From Alkalibacterium sp. 20 (lineage in GTDB: Bacteria; Bacillota; Bacilli; Lactobacillales; Carnobacteriaceae_A), in contig NZ_LSRN01000023.1 in assembly GCF_001885615.1 (NCBI RefSeq), forward strand, positions 62,001 to 126,000: a DNA stretch of 64,000 nucleotides, read 5' to 3'. The notes beneath the pieces were generated by a model. The model was not told the origin of the DNA, searched no databases, and worked only from the letters and a program-made list of their open reading frames with translations. Shown piece by piece: positions 9,227-18,228 of this stretch. How positions within the stretch are numbered: the stretch's first letter is position 1; every line of letters begins with the position of its first letter. Both the position numbers and the translations under genes were made by a program.

Positions 9227-9253
9227 AAAGACAGGCGGAAAATCGCTGTCTTT
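9227..9253 (-). terminator. terminator of PRD regulator gene
   Basis: Arms AAAGACAG (9227-9234) and CTGTCTTT (9246-9253), followed on the minus strand by TCTTTATTTTTAT. Directly follows the stop at 9257. Confidence 0.8.
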
Positions 9254-9256
9254 CCT

Positions 9257-11305
9257 TTAAATATTTGAAGAAATCAGCTGGAAAACTGCTTCCTCGGTTA
9301 TGTTCTGATTCAATATTTGCTTAAATTCGTCTGATTTTACTACCTCTATCAAATTGACTAATGTATCTAGATGTTCCAGATTATCCATTGAGGCAAAACA
9401 AATCAATACTTTTATGGCACTGTCCTCAGAATACTGTACCTTATTCTTGAGGATCAAAATACTAAATCCCGTTTTAAATACATCTTTGTCGGAGCGCGCA
9501 TGAGGAATAGCCACTTCATCTCCTATGAACATATAATAGCCGTACTTTTCGAAAGATTCAGTTACATTTTCAATATAACTCTCGGCTACGTATGAATTAT
9601 CAACTAAAGGCCTGGTCGCTATAACGATGGCTTCTTTCCAGGAATCTACCGATTCCACTATTTGTATATGAGACTTAGGTACCTTTGCTTCTTTTTCGTT
9701 GTCAGCAGAAATCAAATCATCTAATATGAAACTGCCGAAATTATCTTTTAATGCCTTAACCAGTTCCTTATTATTTCCCACTTCAACATTTGAATAAATC
9801 GTATTCACCAGTTGAGAAAGTTCAATTTTCTTGGTTGTTTTCATTATACCTACTTTTTCCAAATTTAATAAATCCTCTTCTGTAAGTATTGTATTAACTT
9901 TTATAAAAGAAAGATTCGTCATAACCTCTTCAAGATCCACCGCGGTAATGATCATATCCACTAAATGCTTTTGGGGATAATCTGATAAATAATGCAATGG
10001 AATGGTATCGACAACTTTGACATTAAACTCCCTTTCCAAACGTTGCTCTAAAAATTTGGATACACCAATACCTTGACTGCAAACGAGTAAAATGTTTTTC
10101 GGTTTCTTTTCAAGCAAAACTCCTCTATGAAGCGCGGCTGCAAAGTGAATCGTTATCAGAGAAACTTCTTCATCAATCTTTCTTTTGGTAGGAAGCAAGC
10201 CGGATTCCTTTAAAGAATTCAGTGTACACTCATATACATCTGGATACTCCGACTTTACATCATAAGAGATAGGCTGATTGGATTCTATATTATTTTTAAT
10301 ATTGAACAGGATCGGTTTCAGATGATTGGACAGTCCTTCAAACAGTTCTTTATCTTTAGTCAAATCAACACCATGGTATTCACTGAAAATACGAATCAGC
10401 TTAAACACTAGACTGTCCATTTCAATCCAGTAATTATAAGAAATGTCTGTTAATTTGATGTACTTACCATTGATCAACATTTTAGATATTTCTATTAAAT
10501 CTATTTCTTTTACTCTTACTCCATAAAATTCTTCCAATATCCCTTTCTCTGATTTCAACACTTCCAGTTCATAAGTACGAAGATGTGTATCCGATTTGTA
10601 AAAAAAATTATTCACCTCACCCTTTTTATTTCTCTGTAAGACAACTATCAAGTAATTACGAATATCTTTATAGGTTTTATCAGAAAAAACACAACTAAGT
10701 TTTTTCTGCATTGCAGACAAGAACTGATTGATCCCCTTTAAATTCAAATCCCCCATATATTGATCTAGAAGTTTGGAGAATAGAAGTTTATTATGCATCG
10801 TCTCTTTAGAAATACTATTCAATACTTTCCACTGGGCATCACGAATGTCTTTCTCCTTACCAATCAGAATGAATCCATCTTTATGCTTTAATTTCGACTC
10901 TAACTTTAACTGTTTTAATTCCTTTAAGAACTGATTGTAATCGTTCTTTATCGTAACTCTGCTGACCAGCAGTTCTCTGCTTAGGTGTGTTAAATTAAGC
11001 TTGCCCAAAAGTATATAAGAATACTTTAAAATCAAATACCGCTCATTCTGTTGTAAAATAAGTTCATTGATTTTCAGATTTTCTATAAATTCTTTGATTT
11101 TTTCTTTATTTGATTTATCTACCTGATCAAAGAGATCAAAGGTAGATGACAGTAGGCCGTTCTCATACAGAACATCTCCAATATTATCCATATCATATCT
11201 TACCGTTCGTTTGCTGATATTAAATTGTTTAGACAAAGAATCAATTGTCCTGACCGGGTTTTTCAGTAACTCCCTAATGATGTTGATTTCTCTGAAAGTA
11301 AGCAT
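9257..11305 (-). CDS. PTS-regulated PRD transcriptional activator (MtlR/BglG type)
   Basis: Cytoplasmic activator that reads the phosphorylation state of the PTS. The 682 residues are in the usual order for MtlR-like proteins: N-terminal helix-turn-helix (ISKRTVRYDMDNI near 30-40), a second winged-helix region to about 180, two PTS regulation domains at about 190-400 with histidines in each, an EIIB-like domain from about 405 (ILLVCSQGIGVSKFLEQRL with the phospho-Cys), and a C-terminal EIIA-like domain from about 540 with the phospho-His in AIPHARSD. It precedes no gene but lies just downstream of the four-gene PTS operon at 11479-15329, which it very likely controls. Confidence 0.9.
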   Translation of the reverse strand: MLTFREINIIRELLKNPVRTIDSLSKQFNISKRTVRYDMDNIGDVLYENGLLSSTFDLFDQVDKSNKEKIKEFIENLKINELILQQNERYLILKYSYILLGKLNLTHLSRELLVSRVTIKNDYNQFLKELKQLKLESKLKHKDGFILIGKEKDIRDAQWKVLNSISKETMHNKLLFSKLLDQYMGDLNLKGINQFLSAMQKKLSCVFSDKTYKDIRNYLIVVLQRNKKGEVNNFFYKSDTHLRTYELEVLKSEKGILEEFYGVRVKEIDLIEISKMLINGKYIKLTDISYNYWIEMDSLVFKLIRIFSEYHGVDLTKDKELFEGLSNHLKPILFNIKNNIESNQPISYDVKSEYPDVYECTLNSLKESGLLPTKRKIDEEVSLITIHFAAALHRGVLLEKKPKNILLVCSQGIGVSKFLEQRLEREFNVKVVDTIPLHYLSDYPQKHLVDMIITAVDLEEVMTNLSFIKVNTILTEEDLLNLEKVGIMKTTKKIELSQLVNTIYSNVEVGNNKELVKALKDNFGSFILDDLISADNEKEAKVPKSHIQIVESVDSWKEAIVIATRPLVDNSYVAESYIENVTESFEKYGYYMFIGDEVAIPHARSDKDVFKTGFSILILKNKVQYSEDSAIKVLICFASMDNLEHLDTLVNLIEVVKSDEFKQILNQNITEEAVFQLISSNI

Positions 11306-11355
11306 ATCTTCCTCCTTTCCCGATAGATCAATAATACTGGCTGTTATCGATTGAT

Positions 11356-11413
11356 AAACTGGTCGCTGCAGTATCCGGGATGATCATCTCGGATACTGCA
11401 GCGACATCAGTTT
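11356..11413. repeat. 58-bp near-perfect inverted repeat
   Basis: Long dyad between the regulator and the dehydrogenase gene: 15-bp perfect arms GTCGCTGCAGTATCC (11362-11376) and its complement (11391-11405), an inner palindrome GATGATCATC, and outer AAACTG/CAGTTT arms. The whole folds into a stem of about 27 bp. No U tract follows on the minus strand, so it is not a standard terminator. It could be a Rho-type or processing hairpin, a cruciform or a regulator binding site. Confidence 0.75.
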
Positions 11414-11478
11414 GTTGTTTATACTATTTTAACAGTTTTGGTACAAAAATAGTACTAAACATTAAATCATCATTATCA

Positions 11479-12735
11479 TTAATTACTGAGATTTTCCAGC
11501 AAGTATTTTTCTGCTTCTTCATTCCATATCCCGTCGTGTTTTTCTATTAATTTGTGAACTTCCATGAAGACAGGGTCAGTCTTTCCTTTTTCTTCGAACT
11601 CTTCCAGACCGGTCAACTCCAATGAGATATGTGGATAGATGGCATTTTTCCCGGCACTGGCATTTTTCATTCCTAATATCATTTCCGGCGTCGCTTCTAT
11701 GCCTCCTATGTGTGTGATCATCATGGAAGGATTGATTTTTCCTTCTTCAGTCAGTTTCAAAGAGTGTTTCATATCATCCGTGGATCCTCCGGAAGTTCCC
11801 ACAATATGAGTAGAGGCATAATGAACATTGTATAAATTAATTGGCACAGTGAAATTTTTATCCGTCGGACCTGCAAAGAAATTCAAGCAACCATCGTTCC
11901 CCAAAATACCATCAGCTAAAATCAGCAGAGGCTCCACCGCGGCAAATACAAATACATCATCAAACCCTTGATTATCCGACAATTCCATTAAATAATCCTT
12001 CTGATTTTCAACTTCTCCTACATTCACGTATACTAGCTCAATTCCTTTTTCTTTCGCAGCGCTTGGCGGTATAAGTTTCTTCAGACGATTGATTCTCTTT
12101 TCATCTATTTCTGTAGCCACAATTTTCTTTATACCCAAGTCGCCATTTACTGCATAATCGAGAGCACCTATCCCCATCGGACCGCCACAACCAAGTAAAG
12201 CAAGTTGTCCTCCCTTTTTGACTCCCATCTCATGTTTATACACATAAGGTGTTGTGTGGTAATTCGCGTTGAATGCACCAATGATACAGGACATCGGTTC
12301 TGCAAGTGAGCCATTAGCAAAATAGGTCCCGTTATAAGGAAGAACACTGCCTAAGTCGATAGCAACTTTTGGAATAATACAATATGTTGCATCGCCTCCA
12401 AAAAACTCATAGCTGTAGCCGGCAGAATAGCCGCTATCTAACCCCATGGCCGGTTGAAGAACAAATTTGTCTCCTTCGTTAAATTGTTCTCTTATTTTAT
12501 CTCCGACTTCTACAATAAACCCTCCAAATTCATGGCCTACGATGATTGGATGTTCCTCCAAATTTTCCGGAACCCGTTTATGATCCTCGCCAAGAATGGT
12601 TGCTTTATAAGTTGATAAACAAGCCGTATCACTAATAACCTTTACCAGCAATTCTTCTTCTCCGATTTCAGGAAGGTCAAACTCTCTCACTCTTAAATCT
12701 TTTTTTCCGTATAACGCAACAGCTTTGGTTCTCAT
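11479..12735 (-). CDS. zinc-dependent alcohol dehydrogenase, YggP/SorE-like
   Basis: Medium-chain dehydrogenase of 418 residues. The N-terminal catalytic domain has a zinc cysteine in DTACLSTYK (near 38) and GHEFGG (68); the four-cysteine structural zinc lobe is missing, as in YggP and L-sorbose-1-phosphate reductase SorE. The NAD(P) Rossmann fold begins with ALLGCGGPMGIGALD near 195. It is the last gene of a PTS operon, so the natural reading is oxidation or reduction of the sugar phosphate delivered by the EIICB. The cognate sugar is not known. Start preceded by GAGAGATGATTAG, modest site, 4 bp after the EIICB stop. Confidence 0.8.
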   Translation of the reverse strand: MRTKAVALYGKKDLRVREFDLPEIGEEELLVKVISDTACLSTYKATILGEDHKRVPENLEEHPIIVGHEFGGFIVEVGDKIREQFNEGDKFVLQPAMGLDSGYSAGYSYEFFGGDATYCIIPKVAIDLGSVLPYNGTYFANGSLAEPMSCIIGAFNANYHTTPYVYKHEMGVKKGGQLALLGCGGPMGIGALDYAVNGDLGIKKIVATEIDEKRINRLKKLIPPSAAKEKGIELVYVNVGEVENQKDYLMELSDNQGFDDVFVFAAVEPLLILADGILGNDGCLNFFAGPTDKNFTVPINLYNVHYASTHIVGTSGGSTDDMKHSLKLTEEGKINPSMMITHIGGIEATPEMILGMKNASAGKNAIYPHISLELTGLEEFEEKGKTDPVFMEVHKLIEKHDGIWNEEAEKYLLENLSN

Positions 12736-12739
12736 CTAA

Positions 12740-14158
12740 TCATCTCTCTTTCAATTCGTTTAATAAGTCCTGTAGATTCGAATCCTCAATATAGTTTTCT
12801 ATAGTGACAATTCTTGTATCCGGGTGTTTCATGCGTGTTCTTTCAAGTAAGTTTTTGTGTACGACGATGATATCCGACTCTTCAGGAACATCCTCAATGC
12901 GATAATTTTTAACATCGATTTCATCTAAATCCACTTTTTTCAGTCTCTTCTTGAAGGTCGTAGCGCCTAGTGCACTGCTTCCTAATCCAGCATCACAGGC
13001 AAACGCAATTTTATTAACCGGTTGAGCAACTGTTGCAGTTCCTGAAGTATATAATTTTTTCCCTTCAGACTTCATTCTTTTTGATTTTTCTAGAGATTCT
13101 TCAAATTCATCTTCCGTACTTTTATCCGCTTTTAGAATGGCTGAAGTAACTAAAAATGAAACAATTGTCCCAACTAGTACCCCAGCTATGACTCCTATAA
13201 AGTTACCTCGTGGTGTCAGCGCTAGATACGCAAAGATGGAACCAGGACTTGGACCAGCAACTAAACCTGCACCAAAGACTTGGAAGGTTAATATACCTGA
13301 CATCCCACCAGCAATCATACCCAATATTGTTATCGGTTTCATTAAAACATAAGGGAAATACAATTCATGAATTCCACCGAAGAAGTGAATAATAATTGCT
13401 CCCGGAGCAGTTCTTCTTGCCACTTTTTTACCAAAGAAAGTAAAAGCTAATAGCAAGCCTAGTCCAGGTCCCGGATTGGATGCAACTGTAAAGTAAATGG
13501 ATTTTCCTACTTCCAGTGTTTCTTGCATACCTAACGGATAATAGATTCCCTGGTCAATAACGTTATTCAAAAATAGAACTTTAGCCGGTTCATTTATAAT
13601 TGAAAGAAGAGGTAAAAATCCAGTAGAAACCAATGCTTCAATCGCTGCGGTTACAAAGTTATTGGCTACTACAATGATAGGGCCAATAACAAAGAATGAG
13701 AAAAGCATTAATAAAAATCCTAATATCCCGATAGAGAAATTATTAACTACCATCTCGAAGCCAGCAGGTATTTTATCTTCAATTACTTTATCAACTTTCT
13801 TAATTAGCCAGCCACCTAAAGGACCGATAGCCATTGCTCCCAAGAACATTGGAATGTCAGATCCTACAATTAATCCAATTGCACCGATAGTTCCCATGAC
13901 TGCTCCACGCTGTCCACCGACCATTCTACCTCCAGTATGGGCCAAAAGTAATGGTAATAAATAGGTTATAGCCGGACCAACTATAGCTGCGAGGTCTTCA
14001 TTAGGAAACCAACCAGTGGGAATAAATAAGGCCGTTAAAATCCCCCAAGCGATAAATGCACCAATGTTAGGAAGAACCATGTTGGTTAGAAAACCACCGA
14101 AAGCTTGAACTCTGGCCCGATTACTTGTCTTTGGGTTTTCAGTTCCTGTATCCATCAT
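12740..14158 (-). CDS. PTS EIICB component, mannitol family (CmtA-like)
   Basis: Membrane sugar permease and phosphotransferase. The EIIC part (residues 1-345) has multiple membrane spans and the family motif GGIHE in IIHFFGGIHELYFPY near 260; the EIIB domain (from about 380) carries the phospho-cysteine in FACDAGLGSSALGATTFK. EIIA is a separate gene, as in cryptic CmtA/CmtB of E. coli. Start set at the second ATG (14158), because GAAAGG lies 9 nt before it and directly abuts the upstream ATG at 14167. Mannitol is the family's usual substrate but the neighbours, which lack mannitol-1-phosphate dehydrogenase, argue for a different polyol or sugar. Confidence 0.88.
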   Translation of the reverse strand: MMDTGTENPKTSNRARVQAFGGFLTNMVLPNIGAFIAWGILTALFIPTGWFPNEDLAAIVGPAITYLLPLLLAHTGGRMVGGQRGAVMGTIGAIGLIVGSDIPMFLGAMAIGPLGGWLIKKVDKVIEDKIPAGFEMVVNNFSIGILGFLLMLFSFFVIGPIIVVANNFVTAAIEALVSTGFLPLLSIINEPAKVLFLNNVIDQGIYYPLGMQETLEVGKSIYFTVASNPGPGLGLLLAFTFFGKKVARRTAPGAIIIHFFGGIHELYFPYVLMKPITILGMIAGGMSGILTFQVFGAGLVAGPSPGSIFAYLALTPRGNFIGVIAGVLVGTIVSFLVTSAILKADKSTEDEFEESLEKSKRMKSEGKKLYTSGTATVAQPVNKIAFACDAGLGSSALGATTFKKRLKKVDLDEIDVKNYRIEDVPEESDIIVVHKNLLERTRMKHPDTRIVTIENYIEDSNLQDLLNELKER

Positions 14159-14163
14159 TTTTA

Positions 14164-14892
14164 TCATCCTTTCACAATTTCTTTTTTATTATTTAATGTT
14201 AATGTAATATCCGGAGTGTGATGCCGCTCAAGCACTCTTTTTATGTTTTTATTATCACTCTGTTCATAAAAAGTTCTAGCATCTTTTAAACTGATCCCCC
14301 CTCTCATTTTCCTTTCAATTAATCTCGTTCTTAGTATCGTTTCTTCTGCCTGGATAAATATGCTGAGATCACAAAAATTTACCAGCTCTTTCCATTTTTC
14401 TTCATTCAGAAGCAGCCAATTTCCTTCGATCAAAATGATATCTGAGTCAATCTTGATTTTGTCTTCACTGATATCGTGTGTATTACGATCATATACTGGC
14501 CATAATACTGTTTCATCTTCCAGTTGACTTAAAGCGGTTTTCAGGGATTCAATATCAAACGTCTCTGGACTACCTTTTATATCATTCAATAGAACCTTGT
14601 GATTATCAGCTACAATGTAATTTGATAATAAATATTTTCTTTTATGATGAAAGCCGTCTATGGAAATAGACTGAAAAGTAAAAGCAGAAAAATGGTCGTC
14701 ATAGAATTTGTTTAAAAAGAGACTCAGTGTAGTTTTTCCAGTTCCCGGCGGTGCCGCGAGAAAAACGATCAACCTTTTTCCTTTCTTTTCCCGTTTTTCA
14801 TTAATTTCTTTTAAAAGGGGTAAAAAAACTGATTCTATTTCCTGCTCAGTATAATTTGCTTCTATATCGAAACCATTCACATTTAATTTCAT
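14164..14892 (-). CDS. P-loop kinase, YggC/uridine kinase-like
   Basis: Soluble 242-residue P-loop protein with Walker A APPGTGKTTLS near residue 49 and an ISIDGFHHK motif near 80 typical of the CoaA/uridine kinase superfamily, plus ILIEGNWLLL near 155 as the Walker B region and a RLIERK lid. It matches the description of E. coli YggC, whose gene lies beside cmtAB and yggP. The likely role is a second phosphorylation of the imported sugar phosphate, or of a derived metabolite; this is inference. It overlaps the EIIA gene by 4 bp and lies 5 bp before the EIICB start, so it is part of the operon. Confidence 0.78.
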   Translation of the reverse strand: MKLNVNGFDIEANYTEQEIESVFLPLLKEINEKREKKGKRLIVFLAAPPGTGKTTLSLFLNKFYDDHFSAFTFQSISIDGFHHKRKYLLSNYIVADNHKVLLNDIKGSPETFDIESLKTALSQLEDETVLWPVYDRNTHDISEDKIKIDSDIILIEGNWLLLNEEKWKELVNFCDLSIFIQAEETILRTRLIERKMRGGISLKDARTFYEQSDNKNIKRVLERHHTPDITLTLNNKKEIVKG

Positions 14893-15329
14893 TCTTCCAC
14901 CCTCTTAATTAACTCAATAACTTCTTCTTCATTTTTAGCAGATTTCAGCATCTCCTTGATTTCTTCCTCAATCAGAATCGATGAGAGGTCCGAAAGAAGT
15001 TCCAAGTGGGTCGTAGTATCTTCAGTAGCTAATACAAAAAGAAGTTTCACTTCGTGATTCCCAGGGAAAATAACCGGTTCGTTCAACTTTAAAAACGACA
15101 TACTTGTTTTATTAACACCTTTATCCGTCGTTGCATGAGGCATAGCAATTTCAGGTACAATCACAATATATGATCCATTTACTCTTACATTTTCTATCAT
15201 AGCCTGTATATACTTCGATTCGATGTAAGCCTTTTCAATTAATGGTTGAGAAGCAATTTCTATAGATTCTTCCCAGGATGATACTTTATCTATAAAGTTT
15301 GTATTCCCTCTCAAAAATTCACTTAACAT
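14889..15329 (-). CDS. PTS EIIA component, mannitol/fructose family (CmtB-like)
   Basis: Phosphocarrier of 146 residues that passes phosphate from HPr to the EIIB domain. The active histidine lies in AMPHATTDKGV near residue 67. The helix IEIASQPLIEKAYIE near 23-37 is the family signature. Preceded by AAGGAG 7 nt before the ATG. First gene of the operon EIIA-kinase-EIICB-dehydrogenase, all overlapping or within 5 bp. A candidate activator site lies about 100 bp upstream. Confidence 0.92.
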   Translation of the reverse strand: MLSEFLRGNTNFIDKVSSWEESIEIASQPLIEKAYIESKYIQAMIENVRVNGSYIVIVPEIAMPHATTDKGVNKTSMSFLKLNEPVIFPGNHEVKLLFVLATEDTTTHLELLSDLSSILIEEEIKEMLKSAKNEEEVIELIKRVEE

Positions 15330-15372
15330 ATTTTCACTCCTTATGTTGTGACGTTAATCTTTTCCTACACCT

Positions 15373-15447
15373 ACTATATAAGATAATGAGAAAGTAATAA
15401 ACTTACAAATTCATTCAATTATTTGTGCAACTTATTTTAAGGCACAA
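15373..15447 (-). promoter_or_regulatory. candidate PTS operon promoter with dyad operator
   Basis: A -10 TATAGT (15378-15373) with a poor -35 TTTATT 17 nt upstream, as expected for an activated promoter. Upstream, TTGTGC and GCACAA arms (15423-15447) with inner CTTA/TAAG form a 25-bp imperfect dyad, centred near -69. This resembles the TTG-CACA/TGTG-CAA type of dyad reported for Bacillales MtlR. Binding by the PRD regulator at 9257-11305 is inference. The dyad lies in the decayed 3' end of the peptidase pseudogene. Confidence 0.5.
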
Positions 15448-16555
15448 AAAAACTTCTTCGATCACTCGGACCACACTAACAACTTTCTCATCATCAACTA
15501 TGTCTAATGTATTCTTTTCTGTGTGGATAATAGTATCCAAGATCTAAAAGACACCACTAGAGGTAAAGATGACGGTCGGTATATGTTTCAAGACAAACAA
15601 CATCTGGTCGCCTTGAGCCCAGGGATCTATAAATTCTATCCCCGTTCTTTTAAGCATTATTTTGTTTAACCGATTTTCTGTTTCGCTGTCACATTCAATT
15701 AGCGAGACAGCCATTAGACTATTTTTCAGCCCCACCCCATCGCAGTTGATCGCTAATAGGATGTACTTTGTATTCTGAAGGTACGTCTCCACATATGCCA
15801 AATGTCCCGGGATCGAATAGTAGTCTTCCTCGTTCAGTAATAACAGTTCGAGACAGAAATCAATATCCTCTTACTTGATCGAATGACTCAACAATAATAG
15901 AATGGTGATACCAGTTGCCTTATCCAAAGCTCCCGGAGCACCTGTTTTAGTATCCCTATGAGCCGTAACGACCAGTTTCTGACTCATCTCCGGGTTCAGT
16001 CTGGCCATAACGTTATCCAGATAAGATTCTTCTCTCACAGCATTGATCACTGCTTTTATTTCCCCGTCATTTTCAAGTAAGGTCTCTCCTTCATTCTTTG
16101 TCATATACACGCTAGGTATCACGAAGTCGCCATCTTCAAAAACTGATTCATCCTTTTCAACGACTGTGACGATGGCCACCGACTTTTTTCTTCAAGTAAC
16201 TGAATGATTTTCTGATGTCATTCAGGATTATAAAAAAAGAAACTGTTCGGCATGATCTCTTCTTTTGTCAACACACCATGTAAAACTGATCTCTCGTCCG
16301 TTAAATCGCTTCTTTTCAGTTCATCCACCGTTCTGATTTTTACATATTCATCGCTGACGTTACACCCGTTCGTATAGTAGGAGGGCCTAACCGGAATGTT
16401 TTTATCTTTAAAAGCCAACTAGGCTCTTTCCGTATTGAAATGATTTCCTGCATACGCTTCGACTTTTTTTCTAAACGCTTTAAACGTTCACCCGTCTCTA
16501 TACTAATATAGTTTAAGATGTCATCCAGTTTCTTAAATAGCTCTTCATTCTGCAT
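15440..16555 (-). pseudogene. degraded M28 family peptidase
   Basis: Clearly a broken copy of the intact gene at 25210-26391; matching segments can be read through in order. Lesions visible: start region MQNEELFKKLDDILNYISIE intact, then a deletion of about 20 codons with frame change near 16430; an in-frame TGA at 16218-16220 where the intact copy has Gly; a frameshift near 16185; TAA at 15871-15873 (Ser in the intact copy); TAG at 15544-15546 (Gln in the intact copy). The metal site is also altered: TAHRDTK here against TAHMDTK. Dead gene. Confidence 0.92.
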
Positions 16556-16700
16556 TATGCTTCCACCTTTTTTGACGTGTTAGCTAATCAGCAGATTGCT
16601 CGAAGTTCTCCTTCGTTTTTAGTCGTCCATTATACCATTTAATCTGTTTTTCACAAAAAGACAGTCTATTGATGTAGTATAGTTTTGAACCAGTGACAAA

Positions 16701-16756
16701 TAATATGGTATAAAAAAGAACCTCTTCGAAAAGAGGTTCTTTTTTATACCATATTA
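16701..16756. terminator. terminator of second AGCS symporter
   Basis: Exceptionally long hairpin: 26-bp perfect arms (16701-16726 and 16731-16756) around a CGAA loop, with A and T runs in the arms so it can stop transcription from both sides. It lies 35 bp past the symporter stop. The rest of 16556-16790 shows nothing. Confidence 0.85.
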
Positions 16757-16790
16757 TTAATTTTCATTTCACTACACTGATCATACTTAT

Positions 16791-18158
16791 TTAACTTTCT
16801 GTTTGTTCACTTTCATAAATACCGTCTTTACCGAAGTATTCCTTGGTCAAGCGTGCGATCACCGGACTCAGCAGTAACAAACCGATCAAGTTCGGTAATG
16901 CCATCAGGCCGTTCAGTGTATCCGCGATAGCCCAGATGACACGCAGTCCACCAACTGATCCAACCACGATCAGTGGAAGAAAAATAAGTCGGTAGATGAT
17001 AATCGATTTGGGTCCAAATAAATACTCCATACAACGTTCGCCGTAGTAAGACCAGCCCAACAATGTTGAAAATGCAAAGAAGACTAAACCGAATGTCACG
17101 ATGTGTCCGCCAAACGGCATCCCTTCATCAAACGCCACCGTTGTTAAAGCGGCGCCGTCCAGACCAGTTTCCCATACGCCCGTCATGACAATGACAAGAG
17201 CAGTAATGGTACACAGAACGAGTGTGTCGACGAAGACTTCAAAAATGCCCCAAAGTCCCTGTCTGACAGGATGATCTGTTGTCGCTGCCGCATGGGCAAT
17301 AGGTGCACTTCCCAGTCCGGCTTCATTTGTAAAGACTCCTCTGGCAATACCGAATCGGATCGTCATTGCCATTGTGGAACCGACAAAACCACCAGTGGCT
17401 GCCGTTCCGGTGAAGGCATCCCGGAATATAATTCCAAATGCCCCTGGGACAAGTTCGATATTAAGGATAATAATGATCATGCCACCAACAATATAAACGG
17501 CTGCCATTAATGGAACCAATACCGATGTGACTTTTCCGATTTTTTTAATGCCGCCTAATGTGACTAGGCCAACACCGATCATTAACACAATCCCGGTTAC
17601 TATAGGATCGATATCAAACGTGCTTTTAAGTGAAGCCGCAACAGAATTGGACTGCACCATGTTACCAATCCCAAAGGTGGCTACTGTACCAAAAATGGCA
17701 AACAGTACGCCGAGCCACTTCTTGTTTGCTCCTTTATCAAGGTAGTACATCGGTCCACCGACAAAGTGACCCTTATCAGTCTTTTCTCTGTATTCGATAG
17801 ACAGGACGACCTCGCCGAATTTCGTCGCCATTCCAAATACGGCAGCGAGCCACATCCAGAAAATTGCACCTGGTCCGCCTATCGCTATAGCCGTACCGAC
17901 GCCGGCAATATTCCCCGTACCGACTGCGGCTGCTAAAGCAGTCGACACAGCTTGAAAGGCCGTGACTTCCCCTTCACCCACTTGATCTTTCTTAAACATT
18001 TTGAAAAGTGTCTGCTTCATAGCGTAGCCAAATTTAGTGAAGGATATGAAATCCGTCCGTATCGTCAAGTAAATACCTGACCCTAAAATAAGAACCAGAA
18101 GCGGCCATCCCCATACTAACTCATTGATCGTCGTATTAATTGCTGTAAAATTCTCCAT
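16791..18158 (-). CDS. sodium:alanine/glycine symporter (AGCS family), paralogue
   Basis: 455-residue membrane transporter with the same landmarks as the gene at 7628-8992: GEVTAFQAVSTALAAAVGTG, GPGAIFWMW, GGPMYYLDKG, TNEAGLGSAPIAHAAATT and TDHPVRQGLWGIFEVF. The two are similar over the full length, so they are paralogues, with most differences in membrane segments. Start at the ATG 6 nt after AAGGGG. Monocistronic with its own promoter and terminator. Likely differs in substrate preference or regulation. Confidence 0.93.
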   Translation of the reverse strand: MENFTAINTTINELVWGWPLLVLILGSGIYLTIRTDFISFTKFGYAMKQTLFKMFKKDQVGEGEVTAFQAVSTALAAAVGTGNIAGVGTAIAIGGPGAIFWMWLAAVFGMATKFGEVVLSIEYREKTDKGHFVGGPMYYLDKGANKKWLGVLFAIFGTVATFGIGNMVQSNSVAASLKSTFDIDPIVTGIVLMIGVGLVTLGGIKKIGKVTSVLVPLMAAVYIVGGMIIIILNIELVPGAFGIIFRDAFTGTAATGGFVGSTMAMTIRFGIARGVFTNEAGLGSAPIAHAAATTDHPVRQGLWGIFEVFVDTLVLCTITALVIVMTGVWETGLDGAALTTVAFDEGMPFGGHIVTFGLVFFAFSTLLGWSYYGERCMEYLFGPKSIIIYRLIFLPLIVVGSVGGLRVIWAIADTLNGLMALPNLIGLLLLSPVIARLTKEYFGKDGIYESEQTES

Positions 18159-18198
18159 TTTTTCCCCTTAATATATCTCTCATTTATTTCTAATTAAT

Positions 18199-18228
18199 AC
18201 TATACCCTATTTATTGTTAGAATTACAA
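18199..18228 (-). promoter_or_regulatory. promoter of second AGCS symporter
   Basis: TTGTAA (18228-18223), 18-nt spacer, TATAGT (18204-18199), about 40 nt before the ATG. A moderate sigma-A match. Confidence 0.55.

Noticed and set aside
12740-14158. Functional mannitol operon (mtlA/mtlF/mtlD)
   Set aside because: EIICB and EIIA are of the mannitol family but the dehydrogenase is a YggP/SorE-like zinc enzyme and a kinase is included, unlike mtl operons.
16218-16220. Selenocysteine TGA in the peptidase copy, given selD nearby
   Set aside because: The intact paralogue has Gly there, the gene has several other lesions, and no Sec machinery is in the window.
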